A DNA stretch of 64,000 nucleotides from Aphelenchoides besseyi (GCA_024699855.1 JAMPIQ010000003.1:7874001-7938000), one strand, 5' to 3'. Positions 23,528 to 36,052 are shown, counted from the stretch's first letter. Notes: generated by a model not told the origin, from the sequence alone. Made by a program: numbers and translations.

Positions 23528-25749
23528 ATGGTTGTTAACAATAACAAAATGGGTTTATACGGTGAGTTTACTAGCGCTGTTGGTACTAATTCTAGTTGGT
23601 CGTTAGGAGCTGTCAGCTTCGTATGTGGCAACATAATTGGATCGGGTATGCGATTTCGTTTAATAAAAGACCTGTAATCTTAGGGCTCTTTATTACTCCC
23701 ACTTCGATTCTCAGAAAAACGAATTCGGTATGTGCAGCATCAACTTTTCTGCCATTGCTTTAGGTTGGACTTTCGTTAATAATTTGGGGTCTGTCAGCCG
23801 TGATCTCTGTTCTTGGTGCTTATTGTTACGTAAGAACCGTTTATAACGTTGTATATTATGATCATTAGGTCGAATTAGGAACTTCGATTCGAAAATCGGG
23901 AGCTGATTTCGCGTATTTGTGCTATGTTGGATGGTAAAATGGACGTTCGATTGAGTTTATTTGTTGCTTAGGTTTCCCGCTGCGTTTACGTTCATGTCCA
24001 CCGGTTGTCTTGTGAGTAAAAAAATGAAACGAACATTTCATAAATGATAGATGACCTATCCAGCAACTTTAGCCGTTCAAGCTCAAACATTTTCCGAGTA
24101 CCTGTTTCAAGGTATTGGGATCAATTTGAAAGACAAATCGATGGAGAATTATGGAAAGATCTTGACAAGTTTTGCGCTTGTTTGTAGGTTCTTTGATTAC
24201 AATTGTATCGATCAAAAACTTTCTAGGGTTACTTCTCTTTCTGAATTTCTTTTCCGTTAAAACTTTTGTGTCTCGTTTTCAAATTGCTGCTACCGCGTCG
24301 AAAGTCCTCTCGACTTTAACAATCGTTGTTATTGGTGGCTATTATCTAATATACAAAGGTAAGATGTTAAGAACGAAGTAAACTGACATTTCAGGAGATA
24401 CGCATAATCTGCAAAGACCGTTTCATGGTGCAAAATGGTATCCGGGTACAATTGTTACTTCATTCTTCTCTGGACTGTTCAGTTACGATGGGTAAGTTCA
24501 CCGATTTTACGATGATGATGCGATTGTTCAGATGGGACATTTTGAATTTTGGTGTCGAGGAAGTTGAGAACCCAAAAAGAACAATGTCTTTGGCAATCAT
24601 AATCGGAATGTCGTTTGTCGCTTTACTGTATCTCGCCACCAATCTGTCATTCTTCGTCGTTCTTAGCGTAGACGAAATGCTTAAACACGATGCGGTAGCA
24701 ATGAGTTTTGCCGAACATACGATGGGCAATGCGAAATACGTCATGGCACTGCTTGTCAGTATCCTGCTCATCGGTTCTTTGAATTCAACACTTTTTTCGG
24801 CAAGTCGGTAAGCAAAACTTAACAGCATTAATATGTTCGACGTATTTTCGTTATCTCTACGCTGGAGCCAGAGAAGGTGAGAATTGATAATTGAAAGCTA
24901 ATTACATAGGAACAGGTCATTTGCCGTCCTTCATTTCGATTGTTAACAAAGAACACGATAGTCCTCGTTGCGCGTTGTTTTACCATGTGAGTGATTGCGT
25001 TAGATATCTTTTTAAATGAACAACTTTCGCATTATGTCTTTACACAAACGTTGATAGTGGAATAAGAAAACCTGTAATTTTGTTCTTTTATGTTGTTATG
25101 GCGATGGTATTTTCCTTGGCCGGGAACACCGATACGCTCATTGGATACCTTGGCTTTTCTCAATGGATTCAACGAACATTAACTATGGCTGCCCTGATTT
25201 ATATTCGAATAACCAACAAACCTGTATGTATATCTTCACAGTAATCATTCAAATCCATTTTGCAGGTTCATCCCGAGCACATAAGAACGCCGTTGATTTT
25301 ACCCCTGATTTTCATGCTCATTTGTGCGGCTCTCGTTATTGTAACGATAGTTCAAGAGATTGATACAGCAGGTAACATTCGTCTTTCAAATCGTTTCACG
25401 ATCAATTTCAGCTGTCGGATTAGGATTTCTTGTTGCCGGCTTCTTCTTTTATATCATTTTCCTTTGGGACAAAGCTCTTCCACGATACGATGGCTATCGA
25501 AATGCGTGTCGACAAATAAACGGTTGGGTTTTTAGGATCAATTCTAACGGTTGTGATCTTTTAGACAAGGCTGCGGCTTACAATCAAATAATCTTCAACG
25601 GAGTGGTCGACTTCGAAGATATCAAAGAAAGTGCAGAAGCAGAAATCGAGATCGAAACAAAGAGACGAGAGACCGTTGCATCATTAACAAAACGTATCGT
25701 TCCGTTAAGTTCAGAAAGTGAATTTGAGATCAAAAAGCAACGTTTTTGA
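23528..25749 (+). CDS. SLC7/LAT-type amino-acid exchanger light chain
   Basis: Multi-exon polytopic membrane protein. It opens MVVNNNKMGLY, then after an intron GAVSFVCGNIIGSG, matching the GxxxxxxGxxIGSGIF signature of TM1 in the APC/LAT family. Next come VGLSLIIWGLSAVISVLGAY, CYVELGTSIRKSGADFAYL, MSTGCLMTYPATLAVQAQTF, SFFSGLFSYDGWDILNFG and VEEVENPKRTMSLAII; the E-E-NP-R pattern of TM6-7 is diagnostic. About 12 hydrophobic segments are expected. Light chains of this family exchange neutral or cationic amino acids, usually bound to a heavy chain through a cysteine; C. elegans calls them AAT. The C-terminal tail is charged. One intron near 24850 seems to end TTTTCG instead of AG. Substrate cannot be predicted. 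Confidence 0.88.
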
Positions 25750-25782
25750 TCGAACTAAATGCTTTGTAAGCAAGAATCCTTT

Positions 25783-27122
25783 CTAGTCAATGTACATAAA
25801 TTTATTAACAAGTAAGATCGAAATCCGGCCAGCAAGTCTTATGATAGAAACAAAGTGTACAAAAAAATCTCGGTGGACTTTAAATAACGAAATCATTAAT
25901 AGGTGCAAAGACATTTGCGTGCTAATAAGGAGCGTATCTACAAACAACAATTCTAATGACATTTTGTAAAGAAAAACTAACCGGTTGGAGCGTTGATTAC
26001 CGATTATGATAACAGAATTGTCAGCTGACTCTTCAAAGCGTTGGCGTGCAGTTGGAAGTGGTTGATGGTTGGAAGCACGACGTTGACGATTCGAATTGGG
26101 TTGATTGTTTGACGGCGGTCCCACGTAAAGAACTTCGATATCTGATCGAGAAGAATGATTGCGAGAATCTTCTATCAAGCGAGTGCGTTGGTCGTGCTCG
26201 TACCAAGACAAACGGCGATCCACAGTCTCTGGACGACTCGACAAATGACCACGTGAACGATCTATCGAAGATTTGGAACTCAATTGAGTCTGCATATCAT
26301 GATAGTATTCGCGAGTAAGCTAAGCAAAATCAAGTTAATCCCGGAGCAAATCTTGTTACTTACTTGGTTAAACGTTTCTTGAATTTCTTCCATGAGTCCA
26401 GTAACACGACGATAGGCGACTAAAACTGGTGCAGCGGTTTTAATGACCAAATGAAGTGGTTGAACCAAGTGAGCGTAAGAAGGATCGCCGGAATTCAATA
26501 ACTCGTATTCGTAGGTGGGATTTCGTAGCGAGTTTCGTCCTAGCAAGTCCATTTGACATTTGTATTTGTTGCGTAAACGCTTCAGATTCTCCGCATTAAT
26601 ACCAAACAACCTGCCGGCGTAATTGTACTGGAAACGAAGTTCAATCTCAACTCCTACGAATTACCCGTGGATTGCCGCTTTCCGGTACCAAAATTTTTCG
26701 TACCATCCTAATTGGCTTTTCATTATCAAGACGCAACATATTCGTCTCAATGTTGTTTTCAAGACGAAAGATCTCTGAACAATCACATGTGATTAGGCAA
26801 TCGGTTTAACTCGCCATCAACAAGAAGCGAGCGAGTGAAGCGAAACGAGTCAGCAAACTCGGACGGAAGTTCATTCAGACGTTGCAGTTCGAGTCGAATC
26901 TCCATCGCATTGATATCTTGCACTGCGAGGCCATTGTTTGCGTTTGCAGCAAAATCTCGCGTTATGATCGGAAAGTCTGCTAACGGTGTTATTGGGCGTT
27001 GAATATCCGATAGAATGCCGTTGTTGTTGTGCGGAAAGCTCGAAGAAGCACCGAAATTGGACAACTAAAATAAACCATTTCGCCGTTTCGTTTCGCAAAC
27101 TCACGTTTGATAAGTTGTTCAT
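25783..27122 (-). CDS. KH-domain RNA-binding protein of the STAR group (Sam68/KHDRBS-like)
   Basis: ATG 27122 starts MNNLSN, then an exon (about 27082-26810) with ELPSEFADSFRFTRSLL, resembling the QUA1/NK dimerisation segment of Sam68. The next exon reads KPIRMVRKILVPESGNPR and the following one YNYAGRLFGINAENLKRL, LLGRNSLRNPTYEYELL and NSGDPSYAHLVQPLHLVI. These align with the KFNFVGK-LG, GSMRDKAKEEEL and GDPKYAHL-DLHV features of KHDRBS proteins. The GxxG loop is replaced by GINA, so RNA contact may differ. The C-terminus (26320-25985) is Arg/Ser/Gln-rich. STAR proteins control splicing and translation through U/A-rich RNA. The exon junction near 26800 and the last exon (after about 25985) are not resolved, so the end coordinate is the outer limit. 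Confidence 0.72.
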
Positions 27123-27640
27123 TTCACTTTGGAGAGCAGCGGAATCTTCGTATCGAAATGAACTGAAAAAGATTCTGGAGTTACAACAATTTATATCAAA
27201 TCTTCGAATCGCGTAGCAGAACAATTTGCTTCGATCACAAATACGAAAATGAAACACCGAACATTCCAAGTTCAATACTCGAAAATGGAGATGCAAAGAG
27301 TGGAGCGAAAAGATCTGTGCTTTTCGATTGTAACAAATCAGAGGGAGTGTTTATCGGCGGATTATAAGAAAACAAAGGCAGTTGAATACAACAAACTGAA
27401 AGAACTTTCAACCTAGTAAAATAAAAGTTCGTTTTGTTGGCGATCTGAAAAACGTCTCCAGCGTTCAACTGATAAATTGGAAACAACGATGATTGACAGT
27501 TACAAACTAACTGGTTGGTTGTTGTCCTTGCGCCCACTCTTATTGTTGAAACAAGACATGTTTCGGTTTTGCAATTATGCAGATTTTTTGTCCACAGATC
27601 ATTTTCTTGTTCTTTCGTTCGACCGTTTCGAGTCATCGCA
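27123..27640. other. Divergent intergenic region, 0.5 kb
   Basis: Between the leftward KH gene and the rightward PPPY membrane-protein gene. Short frames on both strands only; likely a shared promoter region. A further 5' exon of the KH gene could lie here, since the frame stays open upstream of ATG 27122. Confidence 0.4.
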
Positions 27641-28394
27641 ATGAACGTTCAAATCGTATCTTTGAAGGTTGCGATTGCTTTTATCGTTGTGTTTTGTTCG
27701 CATCTAGTCGATGGTTCTACAACGGTAATCAGAAGGAGACGAACGTACTATCCCAGTAAGTTTCATGCTACGTTATTTTGTTGCATTGGTTGACAGCATT
27801 AAATGTTATATTTTAGGTCGAGGAGGAGGTGGAGTCTATTATTCCAGTGGACATTATTGTAAGTTTGCAACTTATTTTAACCATAAACTTTATTTAGATG
27901 GAGTAGTCGGTGGAGGCGGCGGCGGATTGGCTGATCCAACTATGTTGATTATTATGTTTATTGTTATCGTTGGAATCGCTTTACTGTTCATTGTCTCGAT
28001 TGTTATTTCATCCATTTATCGTCCGGATGATGGTGTAAGTGATTCACATCTTTCGCTCACATGTTTCGATTTTCAGAGCGGAGTTGTGGTCGAAGAAGAT
28101 ATTCAAGTGATACATCACGATCCACCTCCGTACCAACAATACGCTCAAGGACCTCAACAATATGCTCAACCGGCTCAAGCTCAAATCGTCATGGTCCAAC
28201 CGAAAGCATCTGCAATGCGGAACAACAACGTTCACAAATCGATGTCCAGTACAACAAATGCTGCGCTTCGACAAAAGAACAATGGAGTGTCAGTGAAACC
28301 GAGTGTTTCAAAAGCGAATCCGGCACAACTAAAAGCACAACAACCGGCTAAACTCAAGTTTCTCGATAAAGGAATGGGTTTCCTTAAAAACTAG
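27641..28394 (+). CDS. Type I single-pass membrane protein with a cytoplasmic PPPY motif
   Basis: Four exons with short introns, starting at ATG 27641. Residues about 1-26 (VSLKVAIAFIVVFCSHLVDG) form a signal peptide. A short extracellular part with IRRRRTYYPS and a Gly/Tyr-rich stretch (RGGGGVYYSSGHYYG, VVGGGGGGLADP) follows. Then comes one TM helix (MLIIMFIVIVGIALLFIVSI) and a cytoplasmic tail with HHDPPPYQQY, a class I WW-domain ligand, followed by Q/A-rich and Lys-rich low complexity ending GMGFLKN. A signal peptide, one TM and a proximal PPPY resemble Shisa-like/WBP1-like adaptors, but the ectodomain lacks their cysteines, so I leave it unnamed. PPPY predicts binding to Nedd4-type or other WW proteins. 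Confidence 0.7.
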
Positions 28395-28767
28395 TGATCT
28401 CGTTGTTGCTGTTGGAGTTTATAAAAGAAATTTGGTTTTGTCAATTGGTTTAAACAATCGCGTAAAGGTACTACTATTCAGTAACTTTGCTCTGAAATCG
28501 ATGCCCAGAACTTCGCTAACTGCTCTTTTGCTCGCCGACACGTTTCAGCGGAACGCGTCGACGAAAATCGCAACGTTGTCCGGTTCGTCGGTGGAGATTC
28601 TTTGTTATCCTTAATCCACGTATTTCGGCTATCCGGTCATAAAATCGTCTTTCTTGCATTTCACTTTCTAGTCGTTATTAGCTAAGAAATTCAACCGTTG
28701 AAGGATTCTTAACGATAACTCAACAAAATTCATTTGTTTCTGTTGAGATCGTTGTAGAAGAGTGGTC
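28395..28767. other. Spacer of about 370 bp upstream of GBF1
   Basis: A + strand frame at 28432-28614 is open but short and without features. Probably 3' UTR of the upstream gene and the GBF1 promoter or outron. Confidence 0.4.
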
Positions 28768-31700
28768 ATGTCACATGGCTATTTTCTCGTTTATTGTGAG
28801 GCAAGTGCCTTGAGCACCTTCATTCGATTTTCTCTGCGCGATGGTTCGTCTTCGACGGCCGACGAGTGCAATCGATTGCTGACGAGTTTGGCCGATTTGC
28901 GCGATGTACTCACAAATGTAAGTGTGTTTGAAGACGTGTTCAATTTCTCATTTACAGCGCGACTTATCGTTTGTACGAACGGATGCTTTTCTCCAACCGT
29001 TTCTCGATGTTATCCAATCGCAAGTGACTACCGACGTTGTCACCACTCGATCTCTACAAGCGGTCGACAAGTTCATTAACGCCGGATTGATTCCCTCTAA
29101 TGAGTGAGTAGTTGTATTGAAGGCGTTGGTCGACTTGTGTGTTTTAGTAGTGCAACAAAAGCGGTTGAAGGGATTGCCATCGCGGTAACTGAGGCGAAAT
29201 TTGCGGAAAGCGATTACAACAAAGCAGATGAAGTGGTCTACTCAATGATTCAGGTAGTTCTTTTTAAGTTCATAGTTACATGCGGTGTGTTTAGGTTCTT
29301 CATTCGCTATTACGAGCACCATGTGGTTGTTTCCTAAAGTACGAACAAATCTGCAAGATGCTTCATTGTTTGTTTCGTGTTTGTTTCGACACGTCGCTTA
29401 CTTCGTTGCTACTTGCGGCTGCTCGCTCGGCACTTGCTGACATGACACGAATCTTGTTCACTCGATTTATGACCCACAACTCCGAAGACATTTTAAAGTC
29501 GATGCACGAACTTCTGCGGTTTTCTGTTTCGTTGGTCAATCCTTTGGATTCGACGAACGTTGAAAGTATGCGAATGGTTGGATTGAATTTGATTACGATC
29601 GGACTGGAGACATCAATCGACTACGTCTGTAAATACCCGAATTTGGTTACGATAATCAAAGACGATTTGTGCAAATCATTGTTACAGGTCTTTTATCGAT
29701 CTCTTCTAATCTTATTATACGTTTTAGCTTTTGAGTTCATCGAAGATTTTCCTTTTTTCAATGGCCAATCGTTTGTGTTATTTACTTTTTATTTGCGACT
29801 CTTTACGACCACAACTCAAATTTCAATTGGAATCCTATTTTACGACTTTAATGTCAATCATTGGTAACGAATTGGTAAGCTAATAGCCACCTAGCAAGCT
29901 CAACAATCTCAACGTTTTCAGTCGAGTTTTGATCGCAAAGAAATTGCTTTGGAATCGGTGGTCCACTTGTTTCGAGTTCCGAACTTGGTCAGCGAATTGT
30001 ATCTCAATTATGACTGTGGGTTATACTGCTCGTAAGTTATGGATCGTCTTCAGCGTTAATTTCAAGAAACTTTCAGAAACTTGTTCGAGGATTTGACAAA
30101 AATTCTTTCCGACAACGCGTTTCCAACCGGCGGCCACATTCTCTCAACTCATCTGCTCAGTTTGGAGGCGATTCTGACGGTGATCGGTCAAATTTGCACT
30201 AACGCCGTTCCAACAGCTCCGATGATTGCTGGCGATTATCGTAAGTTCTTTTGATGTGTTTCATTTCAATTTCGGCTTCAGCGGAAGTTGTTGTACACGG
30301 TGGACCGCCGAACAAAAAACAAGCACCTTCAAATCCGACACCTCCAATCCCATCGATTTCCGAAGTGATAACCCAAAAGAAGAAGAAACGGATTATCACA
30401 GAAGGAACTGAACTTTTCAATCGAAATGCAAAGAAAGGTCTCGAGTATTTGTGCGATCATGGGATCTTGAAAACTCCGTTGGATGCAAAAGAAGTGGCTG
30501 GTTGGTTGCGTGAGAATCCGCATCTCGATAAAATGAAGATCGCCGATTGTATTTGCGAGTAAGTGACTTCCTGCAGTTTTGATTATGTTTTTAGTCGTAA
30601 AAACACGGAAATTCTTCGAGCATTCGTTGAATCCTTTCCATTCGAAGGCACACGATTGGATGAAGCACTTCGTATGTTTGTGGAGTCTTTTCGATTACCA
30701 GGTGAAGCGGCCGAGATTGCCAAGATCATTCAGCAATTTGCCGGTACGTGAATTACTCGAAGAGGATGAGCATTTTTGCTTTAAGATCATTGGTTTCTCG
30801 TTAACAACGAGCCGTTTGGACATCCGGACGCGGCTTTTACTTTGGCATATGCAATTATTATGCTAAATGTAGATCAACACAATCCACAAGTACGTCGTAA
30901 TCAGCCGCCCATGACTCTGGAGGCTTTTCGAAAGAACGTTTCGGGTACGAATCACGGTGGCGATTTTGATCCTGATATGTTACAAGAAATTTACGATTCA
31001 ATCAAGTAGACTTTCCGCTAATTCACGACAACATAAGTGAATCTTTTAGATCAAATGAAATTGTAATGCCCGCTGAACAAACCGGAGCTATTCGGGAGAA
31101 CTATCTGTGGAAAATTCTACAAAAACGAGCTGAATCGTGGGAAGGAGTCTTTCAAGCTGCAGCTCCGGGCTGCAATGATCGAGATCTTTTCAATACGATT
31201 TGGGGCCCAGCCACTGCTGCGTTGTCATACATTTTCGATCGTTCTGAAGAAAAAAGCACTTTACTGGTAAGGAAACAAACTAAACCAAAGCATTCTACTG
31301 TTCATGGTCTTTAGAAAGCACTCAATGGTTATGGCAACTGTGCTACGGTTGCTGCATATTATGGAATGACTGATGTTTTTGACAATCTAATCATTCACTT
31401 GTGTAAATTCAGTACGCTAATGGGCACATTTGAAGCTCCGTCAAACCTGCCGCCTGGTGCTAAAGACGATTCCGCAAGTCCCAATGGAAGACATTCGTCG
31501 AGTATGCGCGATTTGATTGCAAACTCGCCCGATCAAACGGTTTACGCTTTTGCCGAAAACTATCGTGCTCAAATTGCAACACGTCTGATGTTCGAATTGA
31601 TGCGAAAACATGGCGACAACTTGCGTGCTGGTTGGAAAAATGTCCTCGACTGTGTTCTTCAATTGTTCCGAATGCGTGTACTTCCGAATTCGTTGATTAT

Positions 31701-33150
31701 GGCCGAAGACTTTTCGGATCCACGTGCTCAAGTCTGCATTCAACGACCACAAATTATGTACGTTTCTTTGTTTATTTCATTTAAAATGTTTACAGTAAAT
31801 CACAAAGTAGTCAGGACTTTTTCCGTTGGCTTCCTTTCGGAATGTCTTCGGAAGATCCGAAATCTCCGACACCCGAACAAGAGAACTTAAAAAAGGTACT
31901 CTAAGATCTTATTGCTTGCAACTTTGTTTTCTTGATAGATGGTGATCAGTTTGGTCGAGGATTGTCATTTGGAAGAGTTAATTGCTGGTGGTCGACATTT
32001 GACTTTGTCCGCGTTGAATGAGCTGGTGATTTCGGTTATTCATTGGTCATTAGTTATCACTGGACACGATGCAATTACCACTCCGTCGCTAACATCCCTC
32101 AATTCCAACGACGAACAACATTCAGCATCAGACAAAAATTCAACGTCCGAGCGACCCACTTCGATGCCTTCGGCTAACGAACCGCCGATGGTCGTTGTTT
32201 TGTCACGACAAGACGAAGATGAACTCGTTTTCTTGTTGGAGTTGTTGATGCGAATTTCGATGGAAAACAAATATCGAATAGGACAAATCTGTCCGCTTCT
32301 CACCAAACACTTTCATTGGTTGCTGTTGCCGTTCGGCTGGGATCTTTTCGTTGTTGAGCGAGTGGTCGTGAGTGTTATGCGATTTGTGAATTGTTGTCTT
32401 TTGCCTCAACTATTGGACGCGTCTACAACACTTCATCCTAAGTTTTCGGATTGGGAACAACTCTTTGAGCTTCTGATATTCCCGCTACTTCGTGTACTTC
32501 AAGCCGTTCCAATAGTTTCGCTTGCTGACGTCGGATTGTTGGAGGAGATGCGTGTTCGAGTCATGCAATGGGCAGTTCGATTGTTTTTAAATCGGTTGGA
32601 GTAAGTTCCATACTAATGTGGATACCAACTGGTTTTAATTTTCAGAACGATTGCCGCTTTACAATCATTCCCGAATCTTGTAACACAACTGATCGGATTG
32701 ATGGAACGTTATATTAACGCTGCATTAAGCGAAGTGACACGTGAAACCATTCCACAAACGTTGAAGAACATGATCCAAGTTTTGGATAACTCGCGACTCT
32801 TCGAATCTCGACCGGCATTACGCGATGAAGTTCAGCGGCTTTTGGATACTTTTGTTCCTGAACTTAAAAACGAAATATTTCCACCAGCGCATCAAGAAGA
32901 GTTTCCAGTTGTTCCGCAAGTAATTCAACCAAACGTTCCGACACAAGTTCCTCAAAATATGTCAACAAATTCACCACCACCACCACAATCTTATGTTCCA
33001 ACGAGTCCAATTAGTTCATCGGCAAGCCCTCCGGTTGTTTCGCCCATTCCAGCACTAAGTCCGGTAGTTACCAGCTTGGCTACTAGTCCACAGTTCGCGC
33101 AGCAGCCTCAATGGATATCTCCACAAAGTAACGAGAATAAGAATAATTAA
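28768..33150 (+). CDS. GBF1: Golgi brefeldin A-resistant Arf guanine-nucleotide exchange factor, GBF1
   Basis: A large Sec7-domain protein of roughly 1,300 residues in a dozen or more exons. The N-terminal DCB region contains [11 protein letters not shown] and [11 protein letters not shown], and the HUS box is [18 protein letters not shown] (N-Y-D-C). The Sec7 domain starts [18 protein letters not shown] and holds the catalytic glutamate in [10 protein letters not shown], followed by [17 protein letters not shown] and [12 protein letters not shown]. After Sec7 come [51 protein letters not shown] and [20 protein letters not shown] (HDS1/2), all as in GBF1 and unlike the BIG class. It loads GTP on Arf1 at the cis-Golgi for COPI coats. 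The C-terminus is a Pro/Ser-rich tail. It is shorter than the vertebrate protein. The start is the first ATG in phase; an upstream exon is possible. Confidence 0.93.
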
Positions 33151-33384
33151 TTTATTCGAAATGACATCTTAACGATTTTTGTTTTACGTGTGATTGTGCA
33201 TTAATCTTTCTTTTTGTTGGTAGTTATGTGCGTAGAAGACGGTGAAGTCAAAATCATTTGGTTCAATAAACAAAAACTTTTTGATCGATCATAGCAAACT
33301 TGTTGAACGGTAACAACCAACGTTAATGGTACTTAGCGAATGAAATTTGACATCAAATTTAAACGTTTTCAGTCGAACAACGCG

Positions 33385-34522
33385 ATGCCGTTGCCTGCCG
33401 CTCTTCTGCAGCGTTTGCAAAAGCGTGGAATTGTGCCTAAGCCAAAAGACGGTATGAACTCCAATTGATATTCAGCTCTTATTCGCTTTTAGACGAAGAG
33501 GTTTTTATCGAAAGTTACGATGGAGCTCCTGAGGACGCAGACGAAAAAGACGAACAAACGCGACCACGCTCTGGAGCGCCAGTAAGAAAGAGCAATTTAG
33601 ATTGAAATAATCGAGGCTTTAGGGCTGCCCGAATCGCTGGAACGAATATCATTTGTGTACTGATTTTTGTTATGATCATTGGCAAGAAGGAATGCCAGAA
33701 AGTCGGTATGTTAAGTGAATTGTAACAATTCAAGATTTTTCGAGTTGAAGTCTTTCCGAACGGTATCAGCAAGCAAAACGAACGATGTTGGCTCGATATC
33801 CACTTCCTGATGGATGGAAAGAAGTTTACGATGCGGGCGTCAGACGTCATTACTATTGGTGTCCGTCGACTGATGAAGTTTGTTGGCTTTCGCCAAATCA
33901 CCCACTCGCCAACATCACCGAAGCTGCACCTCAAGTTGCTAAACGACGTAAGTTGACGATCTTCAATCTTGAACCGTAATTTGATTGCAGATTTCGCTGA
34001 AAGCAAACGACATTCTCAAGTTGATGAATTAGCTGAAGAGCATGGTAATAAACGACAACGTGGAAAAGAACGAAATCGCAGACCAGAAGTTGTAAGAGCA
34101 GTATTTTTCGATTAATTCGATTCCAATGTTTTAGAATGTCAGCGACAATGACGAGGAAGATGCGCTTGTTGAAAAACGTGCAAAAGCGATTGAAAGTCAT
34201 TCACGCGACGAATCGAATTTCAATTTGGCTGCTCGAAATACCGAGGTGGAAATCAGCGATCGTGATCGTATGAAGAAGGCTCTCAAAAAGAAAATGGACC
34301 CAATGGATCCAGCTTCATATTCTGATGCTCCTGCAGGAAATTGGTCAACGGGCCTTACATCGGAAGCGAAGACCGGAGTCGATGTTACAGCAACTGGACC
34401 ATTGTTTCAATCTCGTCCGTATCCTAATCCTGGTACGAATTGGTTAAAAGATGCTAAACTAAGCTTGTTTTTAAGGCGCTATTCTACGCAAAAAAGAGCA
34501 AAGTGGTTCGAACGAGAAGTAA
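33385..34522 (+). CDS. PQBP1: Polyglutamine-binding protein 1, WW-domain splicing factor
   Basis: Starts [20 protein letters not shown], as in human PQBP1. The WW domain is [19 protein letters not shown] followed by [13 protein letters not shown]. The C-terminus has [46 protein letters not shown] and, after a 43-nt intron, AILRKKEQ. This YPxPG-x-LR motif is what binds the spliceosomal U5-15kD (Dim1) protein. PQBP1 joins U5 snRNP and affects alternative splicing in the nucleus. A polar charged middle carries an Arg/Lys-rich stretch ([13 protein letters not shown]). Between the acidic N-terminus and WW lies an extra exon with four Cys/His clustered residues ([20 protein letters not shown]), absent from the human protein. 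A TTTTCAG acceptor is 12 nt before the ATG. Five or so short introns. Confidence 0.95.
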
Positions 34523-34846
34523 ACTTAACGTCATCATCCCAACGATCTAATATCTCAACTGAATCTCTGCTATGTTTTAACGTTGTATTTAAAAACAGTA
34601 CATAAACCGTTTGAATATTTGAAGACAAATCGAAATAACGAAAATACAGTGTTTGAATTCGCTGCTATTAGTCGTGCAATTCTGCATTTGATTCGGCTGG
34701 TTCTTATTTTCTCGACTTTAACAATATTCGACTTTGCAGTTTTGCAGTTTATTGGCTTTATCGTTGCCCTTGCATTTCATTATTCGATGATCAACTGCAA
34801 CAAAGTATGATTGCTAGAGTTACATTGAAGAATGTCACGATTATCC

Positions 34847-35213
34847 GACGGTGAGTTGGAGTTTTCAACAAGTTGATAGGCAATTTGTAGATGGACGACG
34901 TGTCAGCGATTGGAAAACCGTAGAAAAAGGTCGCTGCTAATGAAGCGAACTGTTGGACCGTGAAACTCTTTTTTTGTCAAGAATACAAACGAGTTCACGA
35001 CCTTAGTTGTAACATCAGATTTCTCTTTGCAGCCGACTAAACGTATGATCAATCAATTCACTGATTGCAGGTCCTGATGACGTTAAAAACAAGGGAAAAA
35101 AAGAAGATAGCAAAAACAAACCAAAGATGGCTGATACGCCGAAAGAACCGAGCAAAGTAACGGACGGGAAAACCGACGGCGCTCAGAAACCACAAGAAAG
35201 TTCTGCACCTTAA
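34847..35213 (+). CDS. Possible small Lys-rich protein (uncertain)
   Basis: A short exon at about 34832-34851 (MSRLSDD), a 41-nt intron, the piece GRRVSDWKTVEKG, a longer intron of about 130 nt and an exon GPDDVKNKGKKEDSKNK ending PKEPSKVTDGKTDG and QESSAP, then TAA. That would be about 65 residues, highly charged and disordered. Phases agree, and the last exon is preceded by TTGCAG. I recognise no family. Low complexity makes a chance reading possible. Confidence 0.35.
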
Positions 35214-35540
35214 AACAGCTCCCACACAGTTCTTTACGCTTGTCCGTTGATTAACCGAATAAACTGAGAAATGTAAATCGTTAAGGTCTGAAACCATCCG
35301 ATCAGTGACTACAATTTATTTGTGTTCCAAAGTTTTCAAGGCATCAATAAAAGATAGTTACTGGTCTATTTGACACAAAACGCCAATGGCGGTCGATTTC
35401 GAGTTCGAACAACTTTTTGTGCGTAAATGAATTTCTTACTTGGTTGTTTCGTCTGGAGAATATCTCAAGTTCTTTCTATCGCGTACTGCTTGTTGCTAAC
35501 ACTCGTTTTATTGTGCGTATTTTCATTGCTTTGATTTAAA

Positions 35541-36052
35541 ATGTCGTCACTAGAAGAGCGCAAAAAAATTCTCAACCAAGTGAAAGAAGAAGTCGAACGG
35601 AAGTCTTTGGAATGTGAGTTTCCCATTTCATAGCTTTGAATTCCTCTTGTGTTTCAGGGTTCCAAATCATCAAAGAAAAACGAGAAGTCCAAAAGCAAGC
35701 GGCAACCGAACGAATGAAGATGTTCGACGCAAAGTTCTCCAAATACTACGGCGACGATGTTCTTCAGATGTCAGTGACAGATTTCATAGAAAAGTTTAAG
35801 TAAGTTCTAGTCCTTAGTTTTCTCTTTTATTTGTGTGTTTCAGAAAAGTGCCAGACGTTGAGAACGTTCCCGAGGCACCGGCCCCTGAGCTCGGAGATCA
35901 AACGTTGCAGGCACTAAACGACATTGACTATGTAAGCGCTGCATCTTTTTATTTGACTATTTCGTTGGTTTTAGCTGTTAAAAGCATCACATCATGATCC
36001 GGAGACCAAAGCCTATGCAGCCAAATTAAAAAATGCTCTAAAAAAGAAATGA
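35541..36052 (+). CDS. Small charged helical protein, unrecognised
   Basis: Four exons with three introns of about 43-47 nt give roughly 125 residues. It starts MSSLEERKKILNQVKEEVER. Next come FQIIKEKREVQKQAATERMK and FSKYYGDDVLQMSVTDFIEK, then a Pro/Glu-rich linker (PEAPAPELGD) and ALNDIDYLLKASHHDPETKA, ending ALKKK. All splice borders are canonical and keep phase, which supports a real gene. The N-terminal half should be a coiled coil; no cysteines, signal peptide or TM. I do not recognise a family. Cytosolic or nuclear location is inferred. Confidence 0.65.
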
